Of a DNA stretch of 64,000 bases, positions 56,009 through 64,000 are shown one piece after another (position 1 is the first letter of the stretch; every line of letters starts with the position of its first letter). This DNA comes from Streptomyces sp. 2131.1 (GTDB taxonomy: Bacteria > Actinomycetota > Actinomycetes > Streptomycetales > Streptomycetaceae). Where the stretch lies: assembly GCF_900105515.1 (NCBI RefSeq), contig NZ_FNSY01000001.1, forward strand, positions 5,940,001 through 6,004,000, written 5' to 3'. A model generated the notes under the pieces. The model did not search any database. It saw nothing but the letters and a program-made list of their open reading frames with translations, and was not told the DNA's origin. Position numbers and translations under genes: made by a program.

Positions 56009-56282
56009 CCCGCAGCGGGCGCTCCGACCACACGGGTGTCGTCATGATCCGGTTCCAGTCCTGGTCATGGCGGCCCGGCAGCGTCCGGCCGGTGCTCTCC
56101 CAGTGCCGCAGCAGCGCACGGTAGATGGGCGGATCCGTCGAGTGGGGCACCGCGCGCGGAACCGAGCGCGGCGGTTCGGACTGCGAAGCCGGTACGGATC
56201 CGGACTGCGGAACCGATTCTTCGGCGGCCGGAGCGGCGAGACGGCGGCGACCGGGGCCGGCCGTGGGGTGCAGCAGCGTCAT
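55971..56282 (-). CDS. Small hypothetical protein overlapping the dehydrogenase end
   Basis: The 103-residue reading has a Pro/Ser-rich N-terminal half and a more ordered centre, IYRALLRHWESTGRTLPGRH then DQDWNRIM, that looks like a conserved protein core. It overlaps the 3' end of the acyl-CoA dehydrogenase by 38 bases on the opposite strand. No clear ribosome site precedes ATG 56282. It may be real, but the start is uncertain. Confidence 0.45.
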   Translation of the reverse strand: MTLLHPTAGPGRRRLAAPAAEESVPQSGSVPASQSEPPRSVPRAVPHSTDPPIYRALLRHWESTGRTLPGRHDQDWNRIMTTPVWSERPLRVSGTQGPRGGGR

Positions 56283-56406
56283 ACCGGGCCAACGCCGGGG
56301 GGCGCGGCGGGGTCACTGCCTGTTTGATTCGGGCGCATGTTCACCCGCTTCTCCCCGGCTGCCGGGCCGCTCTCGCACCCCGGCCGCACGTTCGGGAGGG
56401 GGAGGT

Positions 56407-56802
56407 TCAGGCGGCCTCGCGCCGGACCTGGCGGGGCACCCGGATCGGGCGGGAACCCGCACCGCCGGCGTGCGAGAAGGGCTGCGTGCGCCAGTCGAGC
56501 CCCTGTGGGAGCGTCAGCAGCAGCGCGGTTTCCTGCTCCTGCGCACCGTCCGCCTCCGCGGGCCGGGCCCCGGCGGCACGCCCCGTACCGGGGCACACGG
56601 TGAGCACGAACGGATTCCACGGGGACGGGCACAGCGCGTGCTCCGGAAGCACGTCCTCGTCCGCGAGGAGTGCGATGGGCTGCGCGCAGTCCGGGCAGAC
56701 GACCCGGTGCATTTCGAAGAAGTCGTACGCGTCGGGAGCGGCGTCGTCGAACGGATCAACAGGCTCCGGTTCGATGCGCGTGGTGAGCTTCAGGCTTGGC
56801 AT
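56407..56802 (-). CDS. Small hypothetical protein with zinc-ribbon-like cysteines
   Basis: The 131-residue protein begins MPSLKLTTRIEPEPVDPFDD. It has Cys pairs at VVCPDCAQPI and further cysteines in HALCPSPWNPFVLTVCPGTG, which suggests a metal site. The C-terminal third is Ala/Gly/Arg-rich. ATG 56802 follows GAGGGGGGA. Codon use is typical of the genome. It is likely a Streptomyces-specific family, function unknown. Confidence 0.75.
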   Translation of the reverse strand: MPSLKLTTRIEPEPVDPFDDAAPDAYDFFEMHRVVCPDCAQPIALLADEDVLPEHALCPSPWNPFVLTVCPGTGRAAGARPAEADGAQEQETALLLTLPQGLDWRTQPFSHAGGAGSRPIRVPRQVRREAA

Positions 56803-57003
56803 GGGAATCCCCCCTCGGATGGGCCGTCAAGGCGCTGTGGCCCCGGCCACAGCAAGCACTTCCCGCCGCCGATCGGCCGTAACCGTTCCGTGTCCCACTA
56901 CTGGCGCGTAAACCTGTGGTGTTGGTCACATGCCTGCCGCAGGTGTCGTCCCAAGGGCTGGGCAGCTGTGCCGGGAACGACTCAGGGCCATAGATTGATC
57001 CAT

Positions 57004-57444
57004 ATGGAGGAGCTGGACCGTCACATCGTGGAGTTGCTCGTCAAGGACGGGCGGATGAGCTACACCGACCTGGGCAAGGCCACCGGCCTGTCCACCTCGG
57101 CGGTTCATCAGCGCGTCCGCAGGCTGGAGCAGCGCGGGGTTATCCGGGGCTATGCCGCGGTCGTCGACCCCGAGGCGGTCGGCCTGCCGCTGACCGCGTT
57201 CATCTCGGTCAAGCCCTTCGACCCGAGCGCCCCGGACGACATCGCCGAACGCCTCGCCGGGGTCCCCGAACTGGAGGCGTGCCACAGCGTCGCCGGCGAC
57301 GAGAACTACATCCTCAAGGTGCGCGTGGCCACCCCGCTGGAGCTGGAGAACCTGCTCACCCGCATCCGCTCCCTCGCGGGCGTCTCCACCCGCACCACGG
57401 TCGTGCTGTCGACCCCGTACGAGGCGCGCCCGCCGCAGATCTGA
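57004..57444 (+). CDS. Lrp/AsnC-type transcriptional regulator
   Basis: The 146-residue protein has an N-terminal HTH (LDRHIVELLVKDGRMSYTDL then GKATGLSTSAVHQRVRRLEQ) and a RAM ligand domain (CHSVAGDENYILKVRVATPLELENLL). There is no ribosome site before ATG 57004. TAGATT (56991-56996) lies eight bases upstream, so the mRNA may be leaderless, as is common in actinobacteria. A long hairpin starts directly after the stop. The effector is unknown. Confidence 0.92.
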   Translation: MEELDRHIVELLVKDGRMSYTDLGKATGLSTSAVHQRVRRLEQRGVIRGYAAVVDPEAVGLPLTAFISVKPFDPSAPDDIAERLAGVPELEACHSVAGDENYILKVRVATPLELENLLTRIRSLAGVSTRTTVVLSTPYEARPPQI

Positions 57445-57493
57445 GGGGTGTCCGATGGGCCCCGCGACGCTGCGGGGACCCATCAGACACCCC
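57445..57493 (+). terminator. Terminator of the Lrp-type gene
   Basis: GGGGTGTC (57445-57452) pairs with GACACCCC (57486-57493). GATGGG/CCCATC and CCCGC/GCGGG extend it inside with single mismatches. It starts at the first base after the stop codon. Confidence 0.8.
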
Positions 57494-57545
57494 CTCCAGG
57501 GGGGCGCGCACGGAGGGTGTGCGCGCAGGCGGGAGACTGGTGCCC

Positions 57546-59185
57546 ATGACCGAGAGCACCGCCCCCAGAGCGAACACCGCACCGTGCTGCTGCGCGGTGG
57601 AGACGTCCACAGCCCCGCCGACCCCTTTGCCACCGCCATGGTGGTCGAACGCGGCCATGTCGCCTGGGTGGGCTCCGAGGGGGCCGCCGACGCCTTCGCG
57701 AGCGGCGTCGACGAGGTGATCGACCTCGAAGGGGCCCTGGTCACCCCCGCGTTCACCGACGCGCACGTCCACACCACGTCGACAGGCCTGGCCCTCACCG
57801 GACTCGACCTCTCCGGCGCCCGCACCCTGGGCGACGCCCTCGCGCGCGTCCGCGCCCACGTGACAGCCCACCCGGCCGGCAGGGTCGTCCTCGGCCACGG
57901 CTGGGACGCCACCCGCTGGCCCGAGCAGCGCCCGCCCTCGCGCGCCGAGCTCGACGAGGCGGCGGCCGGCCGGCCCGTCTACCTGCCCCGGATCGACGTG
58001 CACTCGGCGGCCGTCACCACCGCCCTGCTCGACCTCGTCCCCGGTGTCACCGCGATGGCCGGATACCACCCCGAGGGCCCGCTGACCGGCGCCGCCCACC
58101 ACGCGGTCCGCGCGGCCGCCCACGGCGCCGTGGCGCCCGCACAGCGCGCCGAGGCCCAGCGGGCCGCGCTGCGCCACGCCGCCTCCCTGGGCATCGGTAC
58201 CGTCCACGAGTGCGGAGGGCCCGACATCTCCGACGAGGAGGACTTCACCGGGCTCCTGAAGCTCGCCGCCGAGCAGCCCGGCCCCCGGGTCTTCGGCTAC
58301 TGGGCCCAGCAGGTGGCCGACGAGAAGGACGCCCGGCGCATCCGCGAACTCGGCGCCGTGGGAGCGGCCGGCGACCTCTTCGTGGACGGTTCGCTCGGCT
58401 CGCACACCGCCTGCCTGCGCGAGCCGTACGCCGACGCCCCGCACACCGGCACCGCCCACCTGGACGCCGGGCAGATCGCGGCCCACGTCACCGCCTGCAC
58501 CGAGGCCGGACTCCAGGCGGGCTTCCACGCCATCGGCGACGCCGCCCTCACGGCGGTCGTCGACGGCATCAGGACCGCGGCCGAGAAGGTGGGTCTCGCC
58601 CGGGTGCGCGCCGCCCGGCACCGCGTCGAGCACGCGGAGATGCTCACGCCCGAGACCGTGGCCGCCTTCGCCGAGCTGGGCCTCACCGCCTCCGTACAGC
58701 CCGCGTTCGACGCCGCGTGGGGCGGTGAGGAGGGCATGTACGCGCAGCGCCTCGGTGCCGGACGGGCCGCCACCCTCAACCCCTACGCGGCGCTCCTGCG
58801 GGCCGGTGTGCCCCTCGCCTTCGGCTCCGACAGCCCGGTGACCCCGCTGGACCCGTGGGGGACCGTACGGGCCGCCGCCTTCCACCGGACGCTCGAGCAC
58901 CGCGTCTCCGTACGGGCCGGCTTCACCGCCCACACCCGGGGCGGCTGGCGGGCCGTGGGCCGGGACGACGCGGGGACCCTGGTGCCCGGCGCCCCGGCGG
59001 ACTACGCGGTCTGGCGGACCGACGAGCTGGTGGTCCAGGCTCCGGACGACCGGGTCGCGCGCTGGTCGACCGATCCCCGGTCCGGGACGCCGGGGCTGCC
59101 CGACCTCAGCCCCGGCGCCGACCTGCCGGTGTGCCTGGGTACGGTCGTCCTCGGACAAACTGTCTACGTAAGGCCGAACGAGTGA
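57546..59185 (+). CDS. Amidohydrolase (YtcJ-like) with apparent N-terminal frameshift
   Basis: The protein of about 545 residues is of the amidohydrolase_3 type, with metal motif FTDAHVHTTSTG, a middle GDLFVDGSLGSHTACL, HAIGDAAL, and the late FGSDSPVTPLDPW. The natural start MTESTAP lies at ATG 57546 in frame 0, while the body from HRTVLLRGGDVHS on is in frame +2. Adding one C to the run at 57562-57566 restores a continuous MTESTAPQSEHRTVLLRGG. This is either a sequencing error or a recent mutation. Without it, translation would have to begin at GTG 57584 or at an unsupported ATG 57455. The substrate is unknown. Confidence 0.8.
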
Positions 59186-59712
59186 CGTGCGGGTGCGCCG
59201 CTCCGCCGATCGGAGGCGGTCCGGCTCTTCCGCCACCTGGGGATCTTCGGGACTGACCAGGCAATTTCGGTAATCGATGCAGGTCAGGCAACTATTGACA
59301 GAATGCGGCCATCGGCCGGTAGGTTCGGCCGAGTCCACCACAGGACGTCCGACCGGTGAAGCCTCCACGCAGTCGTCGAACGCCGCTGGGTCACGGGGTG
59401 GTGTGCCGCACCGGCGCACCACCACTGACAGCCAGGTTCAGCGCCCGCGCCTCGGGGGCGAGGGAAGGTTTCAGCCGGACGGAGGGTGCGACCCGGGTGG
59501 GGCCCGGACGTTCAGTAGACAACGGCTCTAGGTCGACCCGCAGCCAGCGGGTCCCAGGTCGGCCCGAAGGACACCGGGCCCCGATCCGCACTTCTGTCCC
59601 TGATTCCGCTCTTCTGTCCGCCGCGGCTCCCGCGCCACCTCCACCGGGTCGGCATTCCGCGCCGTCGCGCTCGATATGGTGTGCATCTGCGTACGGACGT
59701 GAGGGGCAGTAA
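59186..59712 (+). promoter_or_regulatory. 527-base gene-free leader upstream of ppm1
   Basis: No supported gene lies here. TTGACA (59295-59300) and TAGGTT (59320-59325), 19 bases apart, form a possible promoter for ppm1 about 390 bases upstream of its start. Near 59200 the palindrome CCGATCGG lies within CCGCTCCGCCGATCGGAGG and may end the amidohydrolase transcript. I see no further structure. Confidence 0.4.
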
Positions 59713-60480
59713 GTGAACGACGGCGGTCAGCGGCGATTCGGCCCGCTCGGCAGTGTCTTGGTGATCATCCCGACCTTCAACGAGGCCGAGAACATCAAGC
59801 CGATCGTGAGCCGGGTGCGTGCTGCCGTCCCGGAGGCCCACATCCTGGTCGCCGACGACAACAGCCCCGACGGCACGGGCAAGCTCGCCGACGAGCTGGC
59901 CGCCGCCGACGACCACGTCCACGTCCTGCACCGCAAGGGCAAGGAAGGGCTCGGCGCGGCCTACCTCGCCGGCTTCCGCTGGGGCATGGAGCACGAGTAC
60001 GGCGTCCTCGTCGAGATGGACGCCGACGGCTCGCACCAGCCCGAGGAGCTGCCCCGGCTCCTCACCGCGCTCAAGGGCGCGGACCTGGTCCTCGGCTCCC
60101 GCTGGGTGCCCGGCGGCCGGGTGGTGAACTGGCCCAAGTCCCGCGAGTTCATCTCGCGCGGCGGCAGCACGTACTCCCGGCTCATGCTGGGCCTGCGCAC
60201 CCGTGACGTCACCGGCGGCTACCGCGCCTTCCGCACCGAGACCCTCAAGGGCATCGGCCTGGACGAGGTCGCCTCGCAGGGCTACTGCTTCCAGGTCGAC
60301 CTGGCCCGCCGCGCGGTCGAGGCCGGCTTCCACGTCGTCGAGGTGCCGATCACCTTCGTGGACCGCGAGGTCGGCGACTCCAAGATGAGCAAGGACATTC
60401 TGGTCGAGGCGCTGTGGCGAGTGACCGCCTGGGGCGTCACCAGCCGGACGAACAAGGTGCTCGGCCGCCGCACCCCCTGA
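59713..60480 (+). CDS. ppm1: Polyprenol monophosphomannose synthase (GT2)
   Basis: The 255-residue GT2 enzyme transfers mannose from GDP-mannose to polyprenol phosphate, the donor for protein O-mannosylation by Pmt. Motifs are VLVIIPTFNEAENI, VADDNSPDGTG, the DxD region EMDADGSHQPEE and the late SRWVPGGRVVNWP. Mycobacterial Ppm1 is fused to the Lnt acyltransferase domain, but here, as in Streptomyces, the synthase stands alone. In S. coelicolor the gene is needed for phage phiC31 infection. GTG 59713 follows GGGGCAG. Confidence 0.93.
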   Translation: MNDGGQRRFGPLGSVLVIIPTFNEAENIKPIVSRVRAAVPEAHILVADDNSPDGTGKLADELAAADDHVHVLHRKGKEGLGAAYLAGFRWGMEHEYGVLVEMDADGSHQPEELPRLLTALKGADLVLGSRWVPGGRVVNWPKSREFISRGGSTYSRLMLGLRTRDVTGGYRAFRTETLKGIGLDEVASQGYCFQVDLARRAVEAGFHVVEVPITFVDREVGDSKMSKDILVEALWRVTAWGVTSRTNKVLGRRTP

Positions 60481-60535
60481 GCCTGCCCGTCACCCCCTTA
60501 CGGCGTACGGACGCCTGGCCAGGCACACTGGGGGC

Positions 60536-61117
60536 ATGACGACCGGCACACCGCCTCCGACCGCCCGCGAGCGCTCGCGCGCCCGGACCCTCGTACCCCT
60601 CGCCGTCGCCGCCTGGGCGGTGCTGGAGATCTGGCTGCTGATCCTGGTGGCGGACACGGCGGGCGGCCTGACCGTCGTGATCCTGCTGGCCGCCGGGATC
60701 GTCCTCGGCGCCGCGGTGATCAAGCGGGCCGGCCGCCGCGCGTTCCGCAATCTCACGGAGACGCTTCAGCGGATGCCGGGGCAGCCGGGCGCGGACGACT
60801 CCGCGCCCGCGGCTCCGGAAAGCAGCCGGGGCAACGGCTTCCTGATGCTCGGCGGGCTGCTGATCATGATCCCCGGCCTGATCTCGGACGTGGCCGGGCT
60901 GCTGCTCCTGGTGCCGCCGGTACGCACGGCGCTCAGCCGGTACGCGGAGCGCTCGCTGGACCGTCGCATGCGCGCCGCCGCGCCCGGCGGCTTCTCGGAC
61001 GCCTTCCAGCAGGCCCGCATCCACCGCCCGGACGGCAAGGTGGTCCAGGGCGAGGTCATCCGCGACGACCCGCCCCGCGACCACCGGGGCCCGAACGACG
61101 AACCCCGCCCCCGCTGA
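60536..61117 (+). CDS. fxsA: FxsA family membrane protein
   Basis: The 193-residue protein has three membrane segments: LVPLAVAAWAVLEIWLLILV, then GLTVVILLAAGIVLGAAVI, and FLMLGGLLIMIPGLISDVAGLLLLVPP. It carries the FxsA signature around GLLIMIPGLISDVAG. The C-terminal tail is charged. E. coli FxsA interferes with phage exclusion when overproduced; its role here is unknown. It lies 55 bases after ppm1, the usual order in Streptomyces (ppm1-fxsA-rbpA). Confidence 0.9.
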   Translation: MTTGTPPPTARERSRARTLVPLAVAAWAVLEIWLLILVADTAGGLTVVILLAAGIVLGAAVIKRAGRRAFRNLTETLQRMPGQPGADDSAPAAPESSRGNGFLMLGGLLIMIPGLISDVAGLLLLVPPVRTALSRYAERSLDRRMRAAAPGGFSDAFQQARIHRPDGKVVQGEVIRDDPPRDHRGPNDEPRPR

Positions 61118-61172
61118 CGCCCTGACCGCTCAAGCCCGTCCGGCTCTTCCGCGGTCCCGTCCAGCCACATCA

Positions 61173-61194
61173 AGCCCGTCCGGCGACTGAGGAC
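61173..61194 (-). repeat. Dispersed Streptomyces repeat, copy E
   Basis: AGCCCGTCCGGCGACTGAGG starts at 61173 and continues AC to 61194. It is the minus-strand form of the repeat, and a partial copy, AGCCCGTCCGGC, lies at 61133-61144. It lies between fxsA and the rbpA terminator. Confidence 0.7.
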
Positions 61195-61228
61195 ATCTTT
61201 GACCTCGGCCGGACGGGCCGCCACGACA

Positions 61229-61280
61229 CGACAAAGCCGCGGGCCCGGCACGCTTACGTACCAAAACCCGCGGCTTGTCG
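61229..61280. terminator. Terminator between convergent fxsA and rbpA
   Basis: CGACAAAGCCGCGGG (61229-61243) pairs with CCCGCGGCTTGTCG (61267-61280) with one bulged A and a 23-base loop. Confidence 0.75.
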
Positions 61281-61298
61281 CGGAACCGTGCTAGCCGG

Positions 61299-61673
61299 TC
61301 AAGCAGACTTCCTGCTGTCCCGGGGGTGCACAGCGATGTTCATCGCGCCGGAGCGCAGGACCGCCAGCCGCTCGGCCAGCACTTCCTCCAGCTCCTCGCG
61401 CGTACGCCGCTCCATGAGCATGTCCCAGTGCGTACGCGCAGGCTTGCCCTTCTTCTCCTCGGGGCCGTCCCCGTCCACCAGGAGTGCCTGGGCGCCACAC
61501 GCCTTGCACTCCCACTCCGGCGGAATTTCCGCCTCTACCGAGAAGGGCATCTCGAATCGATGTCCGTTCTGGCATGCGTACTCCACCGCCTGGCGCGGGG
61601 CCAGATCGATGCCGCGGTCCGTCTCGTAGCTGGTAACCACGAGTCGCGTGCCGCGGAGAGCTCGCTCACTCAT
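61299..61673 (-). CDS. rbpA: RNA polymerase-binding protein RbpA
   Basis: RbpA binds RNA polymerase and principal sigma factors (HrdB), stabilises open complexes and affects rifampicin tolerance. The 124-residue protein has the disordered N-terminal tail, a zinc core with Cys34, His38, Cys56 and Cys59, a basic linker (EEKKGKPARTHWDMLMERRT) and the sigma-interacting domain ELEEVLAERLAVLRSGAMNI. ATG 61673 is used. It is controlled by a SigR promoter 62-87 bases upstream. Confidence 0.97.
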   Translation of the reverse strand: MSERALRGTRLVVTSYETDRGIDLAPRQAVEYACQNGHRFEMPFSVEAEIPPEWECKACGAQALLVDGDGPEEKKGKPARTHWDMLMERRTREELEEVLAERLAVLRSGAMNIAVHPRDSRKSA

Positions 61674-61734
61674 GAATCGTGCCTCCCGGGCTTGTCGCCC
61701 ACAGGACAGGTGTCGCTGTCGTCGTCAATCGGTC

Positions 61735-61760
61735 AACGTCCGGTCGGCGGCAAAGATTCC
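61735..61760 (-). promoter_or_regulatory. SigR (disulfide stress) promoter of rbpA
   Basis: On the minus strand GGAAT (61760-61756) is followed by exactly 18 bases and then GTT (61737-61735), the full SigR consensus. rbpA is a known member of the SigR regulon in S. coelicolor. TTGACC overlaps the -10 region and could belong to a second, vegetative promoter. Confidence 0.85.
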
Positions 61761-61947
61761 CGTTGCCGGTCATGCGTCGCCCGTCGAACCGCTGATTTTC
61801 AGGTTTCCCAGGGTTCAAGTACCCGCCCATACCCGGTTTGTCACCTTTGACGGAAGTTGTCACCCAACGGTTCGCGAAGTTCCACTCGCCGTAGCGGTCA
61901 CCCGGGGCAGGCCAAAGGCGTACACTACCGGCCTTTCACTTCAACGT

Positions 61948-63333
61948 CTAAATCCGCTCGGGTACGGGGTTTCCCGCCGCCACGACCGCCTCCCTGACCG
62001 GGACCCGGGCGAGCAGCACCGAACCGACGACGAAGAAGACCACCAGCGAGATGATCGCGTCGCGGTAGCTGCCGGTCAGCTGGTACGCGAGGCCGAACAC
62101 CAGGGGCCCCAGCCAGCTCAGTCCCCGGTCGCTCATCTCGTACGCCGAGAAGTACTCGGCCTCCTTGCCGCGCGGCACCAGGTGCGAGAACAGCGAACGC
62201 GACAGCGCCTGGCTGCCGCCTAGCACCAGCCCGATCGCCGCCGCGAGCACGTAGAAGAAGACGGGAGAGCCGGCCGGCAGGAAGTACCCGGCGAGCAGGA
62301 TCAGCGTCCATACGGCCAACGAGCCCAGGATCGTGTGCTTCGCGCCGTACACCCGGGCCATCCGGCCCATCGCCAGCGCCCCGGCGACCGCCAGCACCTG
62401 CACCAGCAGCACCGCCGTGATCAGCGTCGTCTGGCCGAGGCCCAGCTCCTCGGAGCCGTACACCGACGCCTGCGAGATCACCGTCTGTACGCCGTCGTTG
62501 TAGACGAGGTAGGCGAGCAGGAACGACAGGGTCAGCGGATGGCGCCGCATGTCGGCCAGCGTGGCACGCAGCTGCCGCCACCCCGAGCCGACCGCCCCCC
62601 GGCCGGGCGCACCCGCCGGGCCCCCGCCCCTCGTCACCGCGCGGTCGCGCAGCCGGAGCAGCGGGATGACCGTGAAGACGCCCCACCACAGGCCCGCCGA
62701 CGCCAGACAGATCCGTACCGCCTGGGACTCCGACAGGCCGAAGGAGTCGTGGCCCGAGTAGAGGACCAGGTTGAGGACGAGGACCAGCGCCCCCGAGGTG
62801 TAGCCGAACGCCCAGCCCCGCGAGGAGACGTCGTCGCGCTCGTCCGGTTCGGCGATCTGCGGCAGGAACGCGTTGTAGAGCATCATCGCCACCGCCGTCG
62901 CCGCGTTCGCCACGATGAGCAGGAAGGCGCCGAGCAGATAGCGCTGACCGTCCAGGAAGAACATGGCCGTCGTCGCGGCCGCCCCGGTGTACGCGGCCGC
63001 CGCGAGGAGCGGTTTCTTGCGCCCCGTACGGTCGGCCGCCGCGCCCACGACGGGCATCAGGACGATCGCCAGGACGAGCGAGGCGGAGACCGAGTACGCG
63101 AACAGCGACCCGGCGCGGACCGGGATGCCGAGCGGGTGGACGAAGCCGTCGGGGTCCGCCGCGGCCTTCGCGACCGAGGTCAGATAGGGGCCGAGGAAGA
63201 CCGTGATGACGCTCGTCGAGTAGACGGAGCACGCGAAGTCGTAGAAGTACCAGCCGCGCTGCTCCCTGCGCCGTTCGGCCGGGCCGTCCGTACCGTCGGC
63301 CCGTCCGGCGGTGTCTGCGGTCTCGGCCGTCAT
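61948..63333 (-). CDS. MFS transporter of the UMF1/Atg22 family
   Basis: The 461-residue protein has about 12 membrane helices. The N-terminal WYFYDFACSVYSTSVITVFLGPYL matches the WxxYDWANSxY start of the UMF1 family, and VGAAADRTGRKKP is the helix 2-3 loop. Relatives include Atg22, which exports amino acids from yeast vacuoles; bacterial substrates are unknown. ATG 63333 lies behind a CCAGGGGGC context. It is upstream of rbpA with a 274-base gap that contains the SigR promoter. Confidence 0.87.
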   Translation of the reverse strand: MTAETADTAGRADGTDGPAERRREQRGWYFYDFACSVYSTSVITVFLGPYLTSVAKAAADPDGFVHPLGIPVRAGSLFAYSVSASLVLAIVLMPVVGAAADRTGRKKPLLAAAAYTGAAATTAMFFLDGQRYLLGAFLLIVANAATAVAMMLYNAFLPQIAEPDERDDVSSRGWAFGYTSGALVLVLNLVLYSGHDSFGLSESQAVRICLASAGLWWGVFTVIPLLRLRDRAVTRGGGPAGAPGRGAVGSGWRQLRATLADMRRHPLTLSFLLAYLVYNDGVQTVISQASVYGSEELGLGQTTLITAVLLVQVLAVAGALAMGRMARVYGAKHTILGSLAVWTLILLAGYFLPAGSPVFFYVLAAAIGLVLGGSQALSRSLFSHLVPRGKEAEYFSAYEMSDRGLSWLGPLVFGLAYQLTGSYRDAIISLVVFFVVGSVLLARVPVREAVVAAGNPVPERI

Positions 63334-63385
63334 GCTGCCCCCTGGAGGTCTCCCCGTGCGGACGCCGCCCGGCCGGCGGGGCGGG

Positions 63386-64000
63386 TCAGACCCAGGCCCC
63401 GCGCTCGCTCAGCACCGTGCGCAGCGTCTCGATGTGATCGGTCATGATGCCATCCACACCGAGGTCCAGGAGCGCGGCCATCCGCTCCGGTTCGTTCACC
63501 GTCCACACGTGCACCTGGAGCCCCCGCGCGTGGGCCTCGCGGACGAAGCGCCGGTCGACGACCCGCACCCCGTTCTGGCTCTCCGGCACCTGCGCGCACA
63601 CCGCCCCGGCCCGCAGCGGAGCCGGGACGCCGTACGAGCGCAGCCGCAGGCCGAGGATGCCGCGCACGCCGTACGAGGTGGCCAGGCGCGGGCCGGCCAG
63701 CCGGTGCGCCCTGGCGACCCGCGCCTCGGAGAACGAGCCGACGCACACCCGGTCCCAGGCGCCCGTCGCGCGGATCAGCTCCACCAGCGGCTCCAGGGCG
63801 GCCTCCGCCTTGATGTCCACGTTCCACCGGGCCTCCGGGAACGCCTCCAGCAGCTCTTCGAACAGCGGCAGCGGTTCGCGCCCCGCGACCCGGGCCCGGC
63901 CTATCTCGCTCCACGGCAGCTCCGCCAGGCGGCCCCCGGCGTCCGTCACCCGGTCGAGGGTGGCGTCGTGGAAGGCCACCAGCCGGCCGTCCGCCGAGGC
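63386..64000 (-). CDS. Glycerophosphodiester phosphodiesterase, N-terminal part outside window
   Basis: The visible 204 codons are the C-terminal part of a GDPD-family protein that hydrolyses glycerophosphodiesters to glycerol 3-phosphate and an alcohol. Motifs are ADGRLVAFHDATLDRVTDAGG (His of the HD pair), WNVDIKAE (metal-binding Asp and Lys) and VHVWTVNEPERMAALLDLGVDGIMTDH. The coding sequence ends at TGA 63386 and runs off the right edge, so its N-terminus (HRG motif) is not seen. It starts upstream of and faces the same way as the UMF1-like gene, 52 bases apart. Confidence 0.92.
   Translation of the reverse strand, partial: ASADGRLVAFHDATLDRVTDAGGRLAELPWSEIGRARVAGREPLPLFEELLEAFPEARWNVDIKAEAALEPLVELIRATGAWDRVCVGSFSEARVARAHRLAGPRLATSYGVRGILGLRLRSYGVPAPLRAGAVCAQVPESQNGVRVVDRRFVREAHARGLQVHVWTVNEPERMAALLDLGVDGIMTDHIETLRTVLSERGAWV

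Noticed and set aside
59277..59712. Frames of 84 and 118 codons upstream of ppm1.
   Set aside because: No start signal, no GC3 bias typical of the genome, and Arg/Gly/Ser-rich translations without structure.
61801..61830. GGGTTCAAGTACCC resembles a tRNA T-arm.
   Set aside because: No D-arm, anticodon arm or acceptor stem can be built around it, and it lies in the rbpA upstream region.

Overview
The window is a stretch of a Streptomyces chromosome, or a very close relative. It is uniformly very GC-rich with strong GC3 bias, many GTG starts and ATGA/GTGA start-stop overlaps. It carries the actinobacterial marker genes bldD, sIHF (mihF), rbpA, an FMN-riboswitch rib operon and secreted GH18 chitinases. 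From memory, the order follows the core segment of S. coelicolor around SCO1420-SCO1490. No tRNA, rRNA, CRISPR, phage or transposase gene was seen.

Left part (1-23,800): bldD (minus strand, cut by the window edge) diverges from the de novo pyrimidine operon pyrR-pyrB-pyrC-(unnamed membrane gene)-carA-carB-pyrD-pyrF. The genes are mostly joined by overlaps of a few bases. A perfect BldD box lies between bldD and pyrR, and a PyrR-binding RNA element covers the pyrR ribosome binding site. Housekeeping genes follow: sIHF, gmk, rpoZ, coaBC, metK, priA (which appears to lack helicase motifs), a small HTH gene, fmt, rsmB, rpe and a SorC-type regulator. A solitary sesquiterpene synthase lies on the minus strand, convergent with the SorC gene and divergent from guaB1.

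Middle part (24,100-39,000): guaB1 (probably a CBS-domain GMP reductase); an Lrp-type regulator followed by a nitrilase-family amidase and a flavin monooxygenase that closely resemble DavA and DavB of the 5-aminovalerate route of lysine breakdown; a 925-residue CDP-glycerol glycerophosphotransferase-like protein beside a 637-base low-GC gap; an NCS2 permease; a divergent MFS/ROK pair with a palindrome between them; and a multidomain chitinase.

Right part (39,000-64,000): an FMN riboswitch with a visible terminator controls ribD-ribE-ribM-ribBA-ribH, followed by hisE and hisG. Next come a PH-like membrane protein, a 198-base MITE-like palindromic element, two overlapping CNNM/CorC-type genes, a TPR-AAA+ EccA-like ATPase, a P-loop kinase, a Tat-exported C39-like protein, a 49-residue membrane protein, a second chitinase, an acyl-CoA dehydrogenase, two small hypothetical genes, an Lrp regulator, an amidohydrolase with an apparent frameshift at its start, a Ppm1-type mannosyltransferase, fxsA, rbpA under a textbook SigR promoter, an Atg22/UMF1-like MFS protein and the 3' part of a glycerophosphodiester phosphodiesterase.

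The most informative signals are regulatory. The two chitinase genes share almost the same promoter module, with paired DasR-type (dre) sites around a -35 box, and a weaker similar site lies before the C39-like gene. A dispersed repeat with core CGCCGGACGGGCT occurs on both strands, and one copy forms the end of the ROK coding sequence and, with a second copy, a terminator. I found no clearly new multi-gene defence or mobile system. The best candidates for new biology are the Lrp-davA-davB locus with its phased repeats, the unnamed gene locked into the pyrimidine operon, the MITE-like element and the leader RNA upstream of the TPR-AAA+ gene.
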